Origin: Bacteroidota bacterium
GTDB taxonomy: Bacteria > Bacteroidota > Bacteroidia > Flavobacteriales_D > Crocinitomicaceae
Assembly: GCA_016192075.1 (NCBI GenBank)
Contig: JACPUU010000021.1
Span: 124,001 to 188,000 of the forward strand
Length of the DNA stretch: 64,000 nt
Direction: 5' to 3'
In this document: positions 34,962-43,580 of the stretch, in pieces
Layout of the letters: each line of letters opens with the position of its first letter
Numbering within the stretch: position 1 is the stretch's first letter
Position numbers and translations under genes: made by a program
The notes under the pieces: model-generated
The model's database searches: none
Told to the model about the DNA's origin: nothing
Seen by the model: the letters and a program-made list of their open reading frames with translations, nothing else

Positions 34962-36116
34962 TCAAATCAATTCACGGGCTTTTTGCCGGGCTTCCAGATC
35001 TGTTGCAACCAGCGACTCCAGTGAAACAGAAGCCTCTTTTTGAACCAGGCCCATCACTTTTTCATTGATTTCAGCAATCTGCAAAAAGCCTATTTTATCC
35101 TGCAAAAAGGCTTCTACTGAAATTTCATTTGCCGCATTCAGAATGCAGGGAAGGTTTCCGCCCTGATCCATGGCATCATAGGCCAATTGAAGGTTTCTGA
35201 ATGTATCCAAATCAGGTTTTTCAAACGTTAACGACGGATAATTCATAAAATCAAACCGCTTGTAATCGGTTGTCAACCGGTCAGGATAGGTCATTGCATA
35301 CTGAATGGGTAATTTCATATCCGGCAATCCCATTTGTGCTTTCATAGATCCGTCTTTGAACTGAACCAGTGAATGAATAATGGATTGCGGGTGAACAATC
35401 ACATCAATCTGCTCACGTTTCAACCCAAATAACCATTTGGCCTCAATTACCTCAAGCCCTTTATTCATAAGGGTTGCCGAATCAACCGTGATTTTTGCAC
35501 CCATCTCCCAGTTGGGGTGTTTCAATGCCTGTGCCTTTGTAATCTGTGAAAGATCTTCACGCTTTTTTCCACGAAAAGGGCCGCCTGAAGCAGTAAGGTA
35601 AATTTTTTCAATGGGGTTGTGAAATTCACCGGTGATGCATTGAAAAATGGCTGAATGTTCTGAATCAACCGGGTAAATATGAACCCCTTTTTGCCTTGCC
35701 ATTTTTGTAATAATTTCACCGGCAACAACCAGTGTTTCTTTATTGGCCAGGGCAATGGTTTTACCAGCATTGATTGCACGTACGGTAGGTTTTAATCCCG
35801 AAAATCCGACCAAAGCGGTAAGCACCAGGTCAAGCTCCTGCATTTCCACCACCTCTTCCAATGCTTTTTCACCGCAAAAGGTTTTTATACCCTCTGCCCA
35901 CAAAATTTCTGATACCCGTTTATAATGTTGTTCATTGGTTATTACCACCGCATTGGGCTTAAATTTCAACGCCTGATCAATCAGCAAATCTGCATTATTA
36001 TTGGCTGTAAGCACTGAGATTTCAAATTGATCGGGATACGCTTCAACCACCTCCAGCGTTTGCTTTCCAATAGATCCGGTAGAACCAAGAATCGCTATTT
36101 TTTTCTTTTGAGACAT
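34962..36116 (-). CDS. dxr: 1-deoxy-D-xylulose-5-phosphate reductoisomerase
   Basis: A 384-residue enzyme of the MEP isoprenoid pathway that converts DXP to MEP with NADPH. Visible are the nucleotide motif ILGSTGSIGKQTLEVVEAYP, LANKETLVVAGE, the metal and substrate block VDSEHSAIFQC, the flexible loop TASGGPFRG, HPNWEMGAKITVDSATLMNKGLEVIEA, and IIHSLVQFKDGS. It is full length. A perfect -7 element ends five bases before the ATG, so the transcript may have almost no leader. Confidence 0.95.
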   Translation of the reverse strand: MSQKKKIAILGSTGSIGKQTLEVVEAYPDQFEISVLTANNNADLLIDQALKFKPNAVVITNEQHYKRVSEILWAEGIKTFCGEKALEEVVEMQELDLVLTALVGFSGLKPTVRAINAGKTIALANKETLVVAGEIITKMARQKGVHIYPVDSEHSAIFQCITGEFHNPIEKIYLTASGGPFRGKKREDLSQITKAQALKHPNWEMGAKITVDSATLMNKGLEVIEAKWLFGLKREQIDVIVHPQSIIHSLVQFKDGSMKAQMGLPDMKLPIQYAMTYPDRLTTDYKRFDFMNYPSLTFEKPDLDTFRNLQLAYDAMDQGGNLPCILNAANEISVEAFLQDKIGFLQIAEINEKVMGLVQKEASVSLESLVATDLEARQKARELI

Positions 36117-36121
36117 TGGTA

Positions 36122-36129
36122 CAAATGTA
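36122..36129 (-). promoter_or_regulatory. dxr promoter -7 element
   Basis: TACATTTG on the minus strand, full consensus, with only 5 nt to the ATG at 36116. Confidence 0.5.
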
Positions 36130-36322
36130 GACTTTGTAAAAATTCCGGTAACCTGAAAATGAAAGAACTTATTGCCAACTGCTATTTCCGGTTATGAAAA
36201 ATGGCAAATGCACTTTGTTCTAAACACCCGCTACCCGTGCCGGAAAAAGCAACAAGTTGCATTATTCGCAAAAAGCAAATCACACCCGCGGATTTCAATT
36301 GGTGAAGCGCTGCCGGACGACC

Positions 36323-36330
36323 TAATTTTG
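36323..36330 (+). promoter_or_regulatory. Promoter of the first envelope paralogue
   Basis: TAATTTTG is a full TAnnTTTG match 24 nt before the ATG, with ATTG 21 nt upstream as a near -33 element (36298-36301). Confidence 0.5.
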
Positions 36331-36354
36331 ACCCAACATTAAAACACTTCTTTT

Positions 36355-37437
36355 ATGAAACCAGTTCTACTTTTAATTGCCTTTATTACCTGCATGGTAT
36401 CAACACCGGTTCTGGCGCAGGCCGACACAGCCAAAGCCGAACAGCTTTATGCCATTACCAAGACAGATGGTACTGAGTACATTGGCACTATTTTAAGCGA
36501 TGACGGGCGCGAGGTATTGATAAACACCGCTGCTTTGGGTAAAATTTACATCATCAAATCTGACATTAAAAGTATTGTCAAAATTGACGGCGAAACTGAC
36601 TTTGTGCGGGGTGAGTACAGCCCGGGCGGACCTTTCAGCACCCGCTATGCATTTACTACAAACGCACTTCCAATTAAGCGTGGCGAAAATTATGCGCTGA
36701 TTAATCTTTACGGACCCGAAGTACACTTTGCGGTATCAGATCATTTGAATGTGGGTATAATGTCAACCTGGATTGCGAGCCCATTGGTGCTGGCCTTGAA
36801 ATATTCAGCAAAAACCAAAACCAAAAATGTCAATTTATCACTGGGCACATTGCTTGGAAGCTCAGGATACCTCAATAATTTCAGAGGATTTGGTGGGCTG
36901 CATTTTGCCAACATTACATTTGGAAGCCGTGAACAAAATATAACTTTTTCAGCCGGTTATGCCTATTACAAATCAGGCGGAGAAATGTATGGCCCGGATC
37001 AAGAAGGTACTTTTTACAACGGCAATCAATATTATGCCGTGGGCGACTATCACCTGAAACCGGCAACACACGGACCCGTTTTTTCAATTGCGGGCATTAC
37101 CAAAGTTGGCAGCAAAGCAAGTTTCGTTTTTGACTCCATGGTTGGTGTTTTTTCAAAACGCATTTTCAATACCGCAACCACTGAATTGACAGCACCATAT
37201 TACAACGCTGTTACCGGTGCCTATACCGAGGGTCAATACAAACACGTTGTTACGGAAGACAAAGCCGTGTCTACCGCACTTTTCATTATGCCGGGTATGC
37301 GCTTTCAAACTACTGAAAACAGGGCCTTTCAGGTTTCCCTGGCAGGTGTTTCAATTTTCCGCGGGCGTGGTTACGAAGGTTATAAAAAGAGCTATTCGTT
37401 CCCGTTACCCATGCTGTCGTGGTTTGTCAGGTTTTAG
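36355..37437 (+). CDS. Secreted/outer-membrane protein, first of a tandem paralogue pair
   Basis: A 360-residue protein with a signal peptide (cleavage probably after PVLAQ). Residues about 30-80 (TKTDGTEYIGTILSDDGRE, LGKIYIIKSDIKSIVKI) look like a small Sm-like beta-barrel found at the N-terminus of various Bacteroidota envelope proteins. From about residue 95 the pattern is a beta-barrel or porin-like domain with many alternating strands (GENYALINLYGPEVHFAVSD, MSTWIASPLVLALKY) and it ends in Phe (SWFVRF), as outer-membrane barrels do. Closely similar to the next gene. Function unknown. Confidence 0.75.
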   Translation: MKPVLLLIAFITCMVSTPVLAQADTAKAEQLYAITKTDGTEYIGTILSDDGREVLINTAALGKIYIIKSDIKSIVKIDGETDFVRGEYSPGGPFSTRYAFTTNALPIKRGENYALINLYGPEVHFAVSDHLNVGIMSTWIASPLVLALKYSAKTKTKNVNLSLGTLLGSSGYLNNFRGFGGLHFANITFGSREQNITFSAGYAYYKSGGEMYGPDQEGTFYNGNQYYAVGDYHLKPATHGPVFSIAGITKVGSKASFVFDSMVGVFSKRIFNTATTELTAPYYNAVTGAYTEGQYKHVVTEDKAVSTALFIMPGMRFQTTENRAFQVSLAGVSIFRGRGYEGYKKSYSFPLPMLSWFVRF

Positions 37438-37473
37438 CAGCTGGCTTCCAGTGACCAAGATTGCCTGATATGC

Positions 37474-37516
37474 TGACAATTGTCAATTTTTGCACGCAGC
37501 GGCAACCCTATCTTTG
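37474..37516 (+). promoter_or_regulatory. Promoter and palindrome upstream of the second paralogue
   Basis: TTTG (37489-37492) and TATCTTTG (37509-37516) with a 16-nt spacer; the -7 element ends 6 nt before the ATG. A perfect 12-bp palindrome TGACAATTGTCA (37474-37485) lies just upstream and could be an operator. Confidence 0.5.
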
Positions 37517-37522
37517 AGATGT

Positions 37523-38614
37523 ATGAAAAGTCTCTTTTTGCTCCTGGTACTTGCTGGCTGTTTTGCGCCCGTTTTGTATTCACAAAACAACCCGTCAGAT
37601 ACAACCAAACAACAACTTTTTGTTGTCACAAAAAATGATGGTACTGAATACATTGGTATCATTCTCAGTGATGACGGCCGTGAAATTCTGATGCAGACAG
37701 AAGCGCTTGGAAAAATTTACATTCCAAAATCAGAAATCCGCAGCATTGTTAAAATTGAAGACCGCAAAGAAATTGTGTATGGTGAATACCAGGCCACCGG
37801 GCCGTTTACAACACGCTACGCTTTTACCACCAATGCGCTGCCAATTGTAAAAGGAGAGAATTATGCGCTCATTAACCTCTACGGGCCTGAAGTGCATTTT
37901 GCGGTATCCAATCATTTCAACATTGGCATTATGTCAACCTGGATAGCCAGCCCCATGGTACTTGCCATGAAATATTCATTCAATACAAAAAATGAAAAAC
38001 TTAATTTTTCACTGGGTACACTCTTCGGTACCTCAGGTTATCTAAACACCTTCAGAGGTTATGGCGGATTACATTTTGCCAATATGACCTTCGGTGACCG
38101 CAAAAGGAACATTACCTTTTCTGCCGGATACGCTTATGTTCAGGATGGTTTCTACGACGCGTACATTACCCCCGGCACGTACTATACCAATACTGAATAC
38201 CTGGACACCTATTCAACCGGCAATCAGCTGCGCCCGGCTTCAGGGGGTCCGATATTTTCAGTTGCCGGAATTATTACCGCCGGTGCAAAAGCCAGTTTTG
38301 TTTTTGACTCCATGCTGGGTATTTTTTCAGCTGACCGAAACACCATTACCACCACTACATTAACCGAACCATACTATAATCCAAACCCGCCATACGACTA
38401 CACACCGGGCTTGTATCAACATGTGGTTGCCGACCAGAAAACCGGCACCGCAGCTCTTTTTCTGATGCCGGGCATGCGTTTTCAGACTAAAGAAAACAGG
38501 GCCTTTCAAATTTCACTGGCGGGCGTTGCCCTGTTCCGTTACAAAGGCTATTCAGGTCCTGATAAAAACACCTCTTTTCCGGTGCCTATGTGTACCTGGT
38601 TCTTTCGCTTTTAA
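37523..38614 (+). CDS. Secreted/outer-membrane protein, second of a tandem paralogue pair
   Basis: A 363-residue protein with the same plan as the gene upstream: signal peptide, Sm-like segment (TKNDGTEYIGIILSDDGRE, LGKIYIPKSEIRSIVKI), then a barrel-like domain (GENYALINLYGPEVHFAVSN, MSTWIASPMVLAMKYS, LHFANMTFG) ending in Phe (TWFFRF). Long blocks are identical between the two; the main differences are in loop-like stretches (for example after SAGYAY), consistent with exposed surface loops. I took ATG 37523 rather than an in-frame start 33 nt upstream because it begins the signal peptide and fits the promoter. Confidence 0.75.
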   Translation: MKSLFLLLVLAGCFAPVLYSQNNPSDTTKQQLFVVTKNDGTEYIGIILSDDGREILMQTEALGKIYIPKSEIRSIVKIEDRKEIVYGEYQATGPFTTRYAFTTNALPIVKGENYALINLYGPEVHFAVSNHFNIGIMSTWIASPMVLAMKYSFNTKNEKLNFSLGTLFGTSGYLNTFRGYGGLHFANMTFGDRKRNITFSAGYAYVQDGFYDAYITPGTYYTNTEYLDTYSTGNQLRPASGGPIFSVAGIITAGAKASFVFDSMLGIFSADRNTITTTTLTEPYYNPNPPYDYTPGLYQHVVADQKTGTAALFLMPGMRFQTKENRAFQISLAGVALFRYKGYSGPDKNTSFPVPMCTWFFRF

Positions 38615-38645
38615 GTAAGCCCAACCCACTTTTTCAGCAATTTGG

Positions 38646-38675
38646 TTTGGAAACTAAAAAAACTCCTTATCTTTG
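38646..38675 (+). promoter_or_regulatory. tRNA-Leu promoter
   Basis: TTTG (38646-38649), 18 nt, TATCTTTG (38668-38675). Confidence 0.6.
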
Positions 38676-38706
38676 CCGTCCCCAAAGCGATGGGGACCGA
38701 TTATCT

Positions 38707-38788
38707 GCGGGTATGGTGAAATTGGTAGACATACCAGACTTAGGATCTGGCGCTTCACGGCATGGGGGTTCGAGTCCCTCTACCCGCA
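38707..38788 (+). tRNA. tRNA-Leu (anticodon UAG)
   Basis: An 82-nt class II tRNA. Acceptor GCGGGTA pairs with TACCCGC; the anticodon arm is CCAGA, loop CTTAGGA, TCTGG, with anticodon TAG at 38741-38743; a variable arm and T-arm (GGGGGTTCGAGTCCCTC) follow. The 3' CCA is not encoded in full. It reads CUA and, through U34, other CUN codons. Confidence 0.93.
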
Positions 38789-38796
38789 CAAAAAAA

Positions 38797-38847
38797 AGCA
38801 GAGTGAGTTCAGAGAGCGAAAGCGATTGAAAACTGCTCTGCTTTTTT
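38797..38847 (+). terminator. Terminator after tRNA-Leu
   Basis: AGCAGAG (38797-38803) pairs with CTCTGCT (38836-38842), followed by six T. The loop is long (32 nt) and may hold further pairing. Confidence 0.6.
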
Positions 38848-38860
38848 GCTCTTACTGAGA

Positions 38861-38942
38861 TAAGACTGCGATTAATTACAGTCCAACAGATACCGAGTTG
38901 TTAAGAACGTGATTAATCGCGTTCTGACAGATAACCAATAAA
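38861..38942 (+). promoter_or_regulatory. Two tandem 41-nt hairpin repeats upstream of tig
   Basis: Unit 1 (38861-38901) and unit 2 (38902-38942) are direct repeats offset by exactly 41 nt. Each has a hairpin around ATTAAT (38864-38883 and 38904-38925) followed by ACAGATA. Stem arms are GACTG/CAGTC in unit 1 and GAACG/CGTTC in unit 2: two base pairs changed on both sides so that pairing is kept. This suggests selection on RNA structure in the tig leader. No TAnnTTTG promoter is visible here. The function is unknown. Confidence 0.5.
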
Positions 38943-38956
38943 AACAAGCTCATAAT

Positions 38957-40309
38957 ATGAATGTAGTAGAGGAAAAAATTGACAATCTAAACGCAGTACT
39001 TCGCGTAAAAATCTCCAAAGAAGATTACGCTGAAAAAGTAGAAAAAACGCTGAATGATTATCGCAAACAGGCAGCAATACCGGGGTTCCGTCCGGGCAAA
39101 ACACCTATCAGCCTGATCAAAAAAAAATATGGTAAAGCCATACTTGCAGAAGAGTTAAATAAAGCCGTAAACCAATCACTTTACGATTTTATCAGAAACA
39201 ATAACCTGCAGGTTTTAGGTAATCCGCTTCCAAAACAAGATGAAGAAGTAAAAGGTGATTTCGAAAATCCGACTGATTTCGAATTTGCTTATGAAATTGG
39301 AATGTCTCCTGATTTTTCATTGAACCTGGACAAAGCTGCCTTTGACTACCTGAAAATTGACATCAGCACTGAAATGCTTGACAAAGAAGTAGAAAACCTG
39401 GCCCGCCGTTACGGCAAACTGGTTTCTGCTGAAACTGTTGGTGAGCGTGACATGGTTTTGGGTAAATTCACTGAGCTGGATGGCGACAAACCAAAAGAAG
39501 GTGGTATTTCAAACACCTCAACCATATCCATGGAATTCATTGCTGATTCTGCTGCAAAGAAAAGCCTGATGGGTGCTAAAGCCGGTGACGAATTTGTGCT
39601 GGATCCTAAAGACGTTTCCAAAGGATCAACTGATATGGCTGCCATGCTTGCTATAAAAAAAGAAGAAGCTGAAGAATTAAACTCACTCTTCAATTTTACC
39701 ATTACAGAAATAAAACAAATGATTCCGGCAGAAATCAACCAGGAATTGTTTGACAAACTATTTGGTGAAGGCAATGTCAAATCTGAAGAAGAAATGCGCA
39801 GCAAAATTGCAGATGACCTGAACCGGATGTTCAGTGGCGATTCTGACCGCGTATTCAACAACGCTCTTAGCAAACACCTGATTGAAGAAACAAAAATTGA
39901 CCTGCCTGAATCCTTCTTAAAAAGGTGGATTGCTGCAACCAGCAAAGAAGAAATTACACCTGAAAAAGTAGAGCAGGATTTTGAAGGTTACCGCAACGGG
40001 TTAAAATGGCAGCTGATTCAGAATAAACTGATTAAAGAAAACGATGTCAAAGTAGAACCGCAGGATGCCATCAATTATGTAAAATCCATGATGGTAAATC
40101 AATATGCGCAATACGGCATTCCGGCACCGGCTGATGCTGAGCTGGACAAATATGCCAAAAACGCATTGAGCAACCAGGAAGAGGCAAACCGCATCTACGA
40201 TAATTTATACCAGGGCAAAATTTTTACACTGCTGAAAGGCATGGTGAAATTGAATGATAAAGTATTGTCGTACGAGAAATTTATTGAAGAGGCTTACGGC
40301 AAACAATAA
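38957..40309 (+). CDS. tig: Trigger factor
   Basis: A 450-residue ribosome-bound chaperone. The N-terminal ribosome-docking domain ends in the signature PGFRPGKTPISLIKKKYG. The middle domain (about 150-245) replaces the FKBP-type prolyl isomerase and is poorly conserved, as in other Bacteroidota. The C-terminal helical arms follow (LFDKLFGEGNVKSEEEM, IEETKIDLPESFLKRW). It lies just upstream of clpP-clpX, an order also seen in many other bacteria. Tandem hairpins lie in the leader, and a terminator separates it from clpP. Confidence 0.93.
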   Translation: MNVVEEKIDNLNAVLRVKISKEDYAEKVEKTLNDYRKQAAIPGFRPGKTPISLIKKKYGKAILAEELNKAVNQSLYDFIRNNNLQVLGNPLPKQDEEVKGDFENPTDFEFAYEIGMSPDFSLNLDKAAFDYLKIDISTEMLDKEVENLARRYGKLVSAETVGERDMVLGKFTELDGDKPKEGGISNTSTISMEFIADSAAKKSLMGAKAGDEFVLDPKDVSKGSTDMAAMLAIKKEEAEELNSLFNFTITEIKQMIPAEINQELFDKLFGEGNVKSEEEMRSKIADDLNRMFSGDSDRVFNNALSKHLIEETKIDLPESFLKRWIAATSKEEITPEKVEQDFEGYRNGLKWQLIQNKLIKENDVKVEPQDAINYVKSMMVNQYAQYGIPAPADAELDKYAKNALSNQEEANRIYDNLYQGKIFTLLKGMVKLNDKVLSYEKFIEEAYGKQ

Positions 40310-40324
40310 CCATTTTGTTTTGCT

Positions 40325-40352
40325 GTAGGCAGCAGTCGCGACTGCTGCCTAC
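40325..40352. repeat. Perfect 28-bp palindrome after tig
   Basis: Two 14-bp arms, GTAGGCAGCAGTCG and CGACTGCTGCCTAC, with no loop. No T-run follows, and a separate terminator stands 27 nt further on, so this is not simply the tig terminator. Confidence 0.7.
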
Positions 40353-40378
40353 CAACAAAACATCCAACAATTTTTCAC

Positions 40379-40409
40379 AAAAGACCGGATCGAAATCCGG
40401 TCTTTTTTT
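40379..40409 (+). terminator. Intrinsic terminator after tig
   Basis: A 9-bp stem AGACCGGAT/ATCCGGTCT with a CGAA tetraloop and seven T; the upstream A-run extends the pairing. Confidence 0.9.
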
Positions 40410-40549
40410 ATTTACGGGATAAACCCAACACGTCAAATTACCCAGCCAGGGGTGATATATGCGCCATTTCAGGCACTTTATTTTAGCCAGGTAAACCATG
40501 CACCAGGCATTAGAAACACCCTGAAATTTCGACTTTTTGACTTTTCGAA

Positions 40550-40578
40550 TTTGTTCTTAAAAATAATCCCTAACTTTA
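40550..40578 (+). promoter_or_regulatory. Likely clpP-clpX promoter
   Basis: TTTG (40550-40553), 17 nt, TAACTTTA (40571-40578), one mismatch from the -7 consensus. The rest of the 40310-40606 gap holds the palindrome and terminator already listed and nothing else I can identify. Confidence 0.4.
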
Positions 40579-40606
40579 TCCATATAATCAACTTTAACGT
40601 ATCATC

Positions 40607-41266
40607 ATGTTTGGAAAAGACGAATTCAGAAAATATGCTGTTAAACATCACGGAATCAGCAGCAGCACAGTAGATCAATACATTACCTCATCCATGACTC
40701 CCTATATCATTGAAGAGCGTCAGTTAAACGTTGCACAAATGGACGTTTTCTCGCGTTTGATGATGGATCGTATTATATTTTTAGGAACCGGTATTGACGA
40801 CCAGGTTGCCAATATCATCACAGCACAGCTGTTGTTCCTTGAATCAGTAGACCCTAAAAAAGATATCCAGATTTACCTGAACTCACCAGGTGGTGGTGTT
40901 TATGCAGGTTTGGGTATTTATGATACCATGCAATATATTTCACCGGATGTAGCTACTATCTGTACCGGAATGGCTGCTTCTATGGGTGCTGTTTTATTGT
41001 GTGCCGGTGCTAAAGGAAAACGCTCAGCGTTACCGCATTCACGCGTTATGATTCACCAACCGCTTGGTGGTGCACAAGGGCAGGCATCTGACATTGAAAT
41101 CACCGCCCGTGAAATTCAAAAACTGAAAGTAGAATTGTATGAAATCATTGCCAAACATTCCGGCAAAGATTACGACCAGGTATGGAAAGATTCAGACCGT
41201 GATTACTGGATGATTGCCCAGGAAGCAAAAGATTACGGAATGGTGGACGAAGTGCTTGGTAAATAA
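40607..41266 (+). CDS. clpP: ATP-dependent Clp protease proteolytic subunit
   Basis: A 219-residue serine peptidase. The catalytic triad is visible: Ser in GMAASMGAVL, His in VMIHQPLGG and Asp in DSDRDYWM. RIIFLGTGIDDQVANIITAQLLFLE and INLNSPGG-like YLNSPGGGVYAGL match the family. It forms the tetradecameric chamber that degrades substrates unfolded by ClpX. clpX starts 12 nt after its stop. Confidence 0.95.
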   Translation: MFGKDEFRKYAVKHHGISSSTVDQYITSSMTPYIIEERQLNVAQMDVFSRLMMDRIIFLGTGIDDQVANIITAQLLFLESVDPKKDIQIYLNSPGGGVYAGLGIYDTMQYISPDVATICTGMAASMGAVLLCAGAKGKRSALPHSRVMIHQPLGGAQGQASDIEITAREIQKLKVELYEIIAKHSGKDYDQVWKDSDRDYWMIAQEAKDYGMVDEVLGK

Positions 41267-41278
41267 TTGAACTGAACA

Positions 41279-42511
41279 ATGGCAAAAGGCACAGGCATAT
41301 CCTGTTCGTTCTGCGGACGGCCCAAAAGTGAGGTTGGCATTTTGATTGCCGGCGTCACCGGTCATATTTGTGATAGCTGCATTGCACAAGCTCACCAGAT
41401 TGTGGATGAGCAAATGCGTTTTGATACCAAATCAGAAACCAAGGCAGATTTCAAATTACTCAAACCAGCTCAGATTAAAGAACAACTGGACGAATACGTT
41501 ATTGGTCAGGACGACGCCAAAAAAATTCTTTCGGTAGCTGTTTATAACCACTACAAACGCATTGCGCTCAAATCTAAAGCCAGTGAAATTGAAGTGGACA
41601 AATCCAACGTTATTCTGGTAGGCCGCACAGGCACCGGTAAAACATTGCTTGCCAAAACCATTGCACGGTCACTCAACGTACCTTTTTGCATTGCAGATGC
41701 TACTGTTTTGACAGAAGCCGGTTATGTAGGTGAAGATGTAGAAAGCATTTTATCACGCCTTTTGCAGGCGGCTGATTTTAATGTAGAAGCGGCTGAACGC
41801 GGCATTGTTTTTATTGATGAAATTGATAAAATTGCCCGTAAATCAGACAATCCGTCTATTACGCGTGACGTATCCGGCGAAGGTGTTCAGCAGGCCCTGT
41901 TAAAACTGCTTGAGGGTACTGAAGTGAATGTACCACCGCAGGGCGGGCGTAAACATCCGGAACAGAAAATGATTAAGGTGAACACCTCCAACATACTCTT
42001 TATTGCCGGAGGTGCCTTTGATGGAATTGAGAAAATTATTGCCCGCCGGGTAAACAGAAATCTCATTGGTTTTACCGGTAAAAATGATGTTAAAGTTGAT
42101 TCAGCAAACCTGTTGCAATACATCATTCCATCTGATGTGAAGGACTTTGGATTAATCCCTGAACTGATTGGTCGTATGCCGGTGTTATCATACCTTGATC
42201 CGCTGGATGAAAAAGCATTAAGACGCATTCTCACCGAACCAAAAAACGCCCTCGTAAAACAATACGTTCATCTTTTTGCGCTGGATGGTGTTGACCTCAA
42301 ATTTGATTCAGATGTGCTTGATTTTATTGTAAACAAGGCGCTTGAATATAAACTGGGAGCACGCGGTCTTCGCTCTATTTGTGAAGCCATTCTCACCGAT
42401 GCCATGTTTGAAATACCGTCCAGCAAAACTACCAAAGAACTGCGTGTGACGCTTGATTATGCTGAGGCGCGCTTTGGTAAATCAAAAATGGCCAAACTTA
42501 AAATTGCCTGA
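41279..42511 (+). CDS. clpX: ATP-dependent Clp protease ATP-binding subunit ClpX
   Basis: A 410-residue AAA+ unfoldase. It has an N-terminal four-Cys zinc domain (CSFCGRP, CDSC), Walker A GRTGTGKT, Walker [11 protein letters not shown], the pore loop GYVGEDVES, the RKH-like loop, sensor 2 LGARGLRSI, and an IGF-like ClpP-docking region (LIGFTGKND). It is in the clpP-clpX-oxygenase transcript. The zinc domain's first two Cys are unusually close to the N-terminus but normal for the phylum. Confidence 0.95.
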   Translation: MAKGTGISCSFCGRPKSEVGILIAGVTGHICDSCIAQAHQIVDEQMRFDTKSETKADFKLLKPAQIKEQLDEYVIGQDDAKKILSVAVYNHYKRIALKSKASEIEVDKSNVILVGRTGTGKTLLAKTIARSLNVPFCIADATVLTEAGYVGEDVESILSRLLQAADFNVEAAERGIVFIDEIDKIARKSDNPSITRDVSGEGVQQALLKLLEGTEVNVPPQGGRKHPEQKMIKVNTSNILFIAGGAFDGIEKIIARRVNRNLIGFTGKNDVKVDSANLLQYIIPSDVKDFGLIPELIGRMPVLSYLDPLDEKALRRILTEPKNALVKQYVHLFALDGVDLKFDSDVLDFIVNKALEYKLGARGLRSICEAILTDAMFEIPSSKTTKELRVTLDYAEARFGKSKMAKLKIA

Positions 42512-42514
42512 TTT

Positions 42515-43480
42515 ATGGATGTGAATAAAATTGCCGTGGTTGATTACCACGATTACATCAGTGGTGACCCAAAAAAACGAGCGCAGTTCATTCGTGATTT
42601 TGGAGATTCATTTGCCAACATGGGATTTGCCATTGTTCGCAATCACGGTGTTACACCTGAACTCAGAAACAAATTATTTGAGATATCAAAAGCCTTTTTT
42701 GTGTTGCCTGAAGAAACCAAGCGCAATTATGAAAACATGGCGCTGCATGGCCAGCGCGGATATATTTCTAAAAATCGTGAAACGGCAAAAGGCAAATCAG
42801 TAGCTGATTTGAAAGAATTTTATCACGTGGGCCAAACCGTTACAGATGGTGATGCTATCAAAGCAGAATATCCTGATAATATATGGCCTGCAGAGATTGC
42901 TGAATTTGAAGGAGTGTGTCAAAAAGTGTATAAAACCTTTGAACAGACCGGACAAAATTTATTGAAATCAACTGCTCTTTATTTGGGATTACCCGAAGAT
43001 TATTTTGGTCCAAAAGTGCACAACGGAAACAGCATTTTGCGTTTGCTGCATTATTACCCGGTTACTGATAAAAGCCAGATTCCTGCCGGTGCAGTGCGTG
43101 CTGCTGCCCATGGTGACATTAACCTTATTACCCTGTTGATGGGTGGCAGTGCAGAAGGCCTGCAGGCACAAACACTCGACGGTCAATGGATCAGCGTAAG
43201 CCCTAAAGAAGATGAAATTGTGGTTAATATTGGCGACATGCTCGCCCGTTTAACCAACAACAAACTGCGTTCAACCCAACACCAGGTTATTTGCCCGCGT
43301 GAAGAATCATGGACCACACCCCGTTTTTCTACTCCGTTTTTTATGCACCCGCGCTCAGACATGGATTTAACCTGTCTTGAAAGCTGCATTACGGCTGAAC
43401 ATCCCAAAATTTATGAAGATATGACTGCCGGTGAGTTTTTAACTGAGCGGTTAGAGGAATTGGGGTTGAAAAAGAAATGA
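42515..43480 (+). CDS. 2-oxoglutarate/Fe(II) dioxygenase, isopenicillin N synthase family
   Basis: A 321-residue enzyme. The N-terminal DIOX_N domain has GFAIVRNHGV and QRGYISKNRETA. The catalytic jelly roll holds the iron ligands HGD (AAHGDINLITLL) and His in STQHQV, and the 2-oxoglutarate-binding Arg-x-Ser in TPRFSTPFF. It lies 3 nt after the clpX stop, so it is co-transcribed with the protease, but I know of no functional link. The substrate is unknown; plant and fungal relatives act on small molecules. Confidence 0.9.
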   Translation: MDVNKIAVVDYHDYISGDPKKRAQFIRDFGDSFANMGFAIVRNHGVTPELRNKLFEISKAFFVLPEETKRNYENMALHGQRGYISKNRETAKGKSVADLKEFYHVGQTVTDGDAIKAEYPDNIWPAEIAEFEGVCQKVYKTFEQTGQNLLKSTALYLGLPEDYFGPKVHNGNSILRLLHYYPVTDKSQIPAGAVRAAAHGDINLITLLMGGSAEGLQAQTLDGQWISVSPKEDEIVVNIGDMLARLTNNKLRSTQHQVICPREESWTTPRFSTPFFMHPRSDMDLTCLESCITAEHPKIYEDMTAGEFLTERLEELGLKKK

Positions 43481-43580
43481 CACGCTCATCACAGACCCGT
43501 ATAAAATTGGTCGAAGTCAATTCATTTTGAATTGGCTAATCTTTCGTTATTACCTACCTTACCTGTCACAACCCGGTAAT

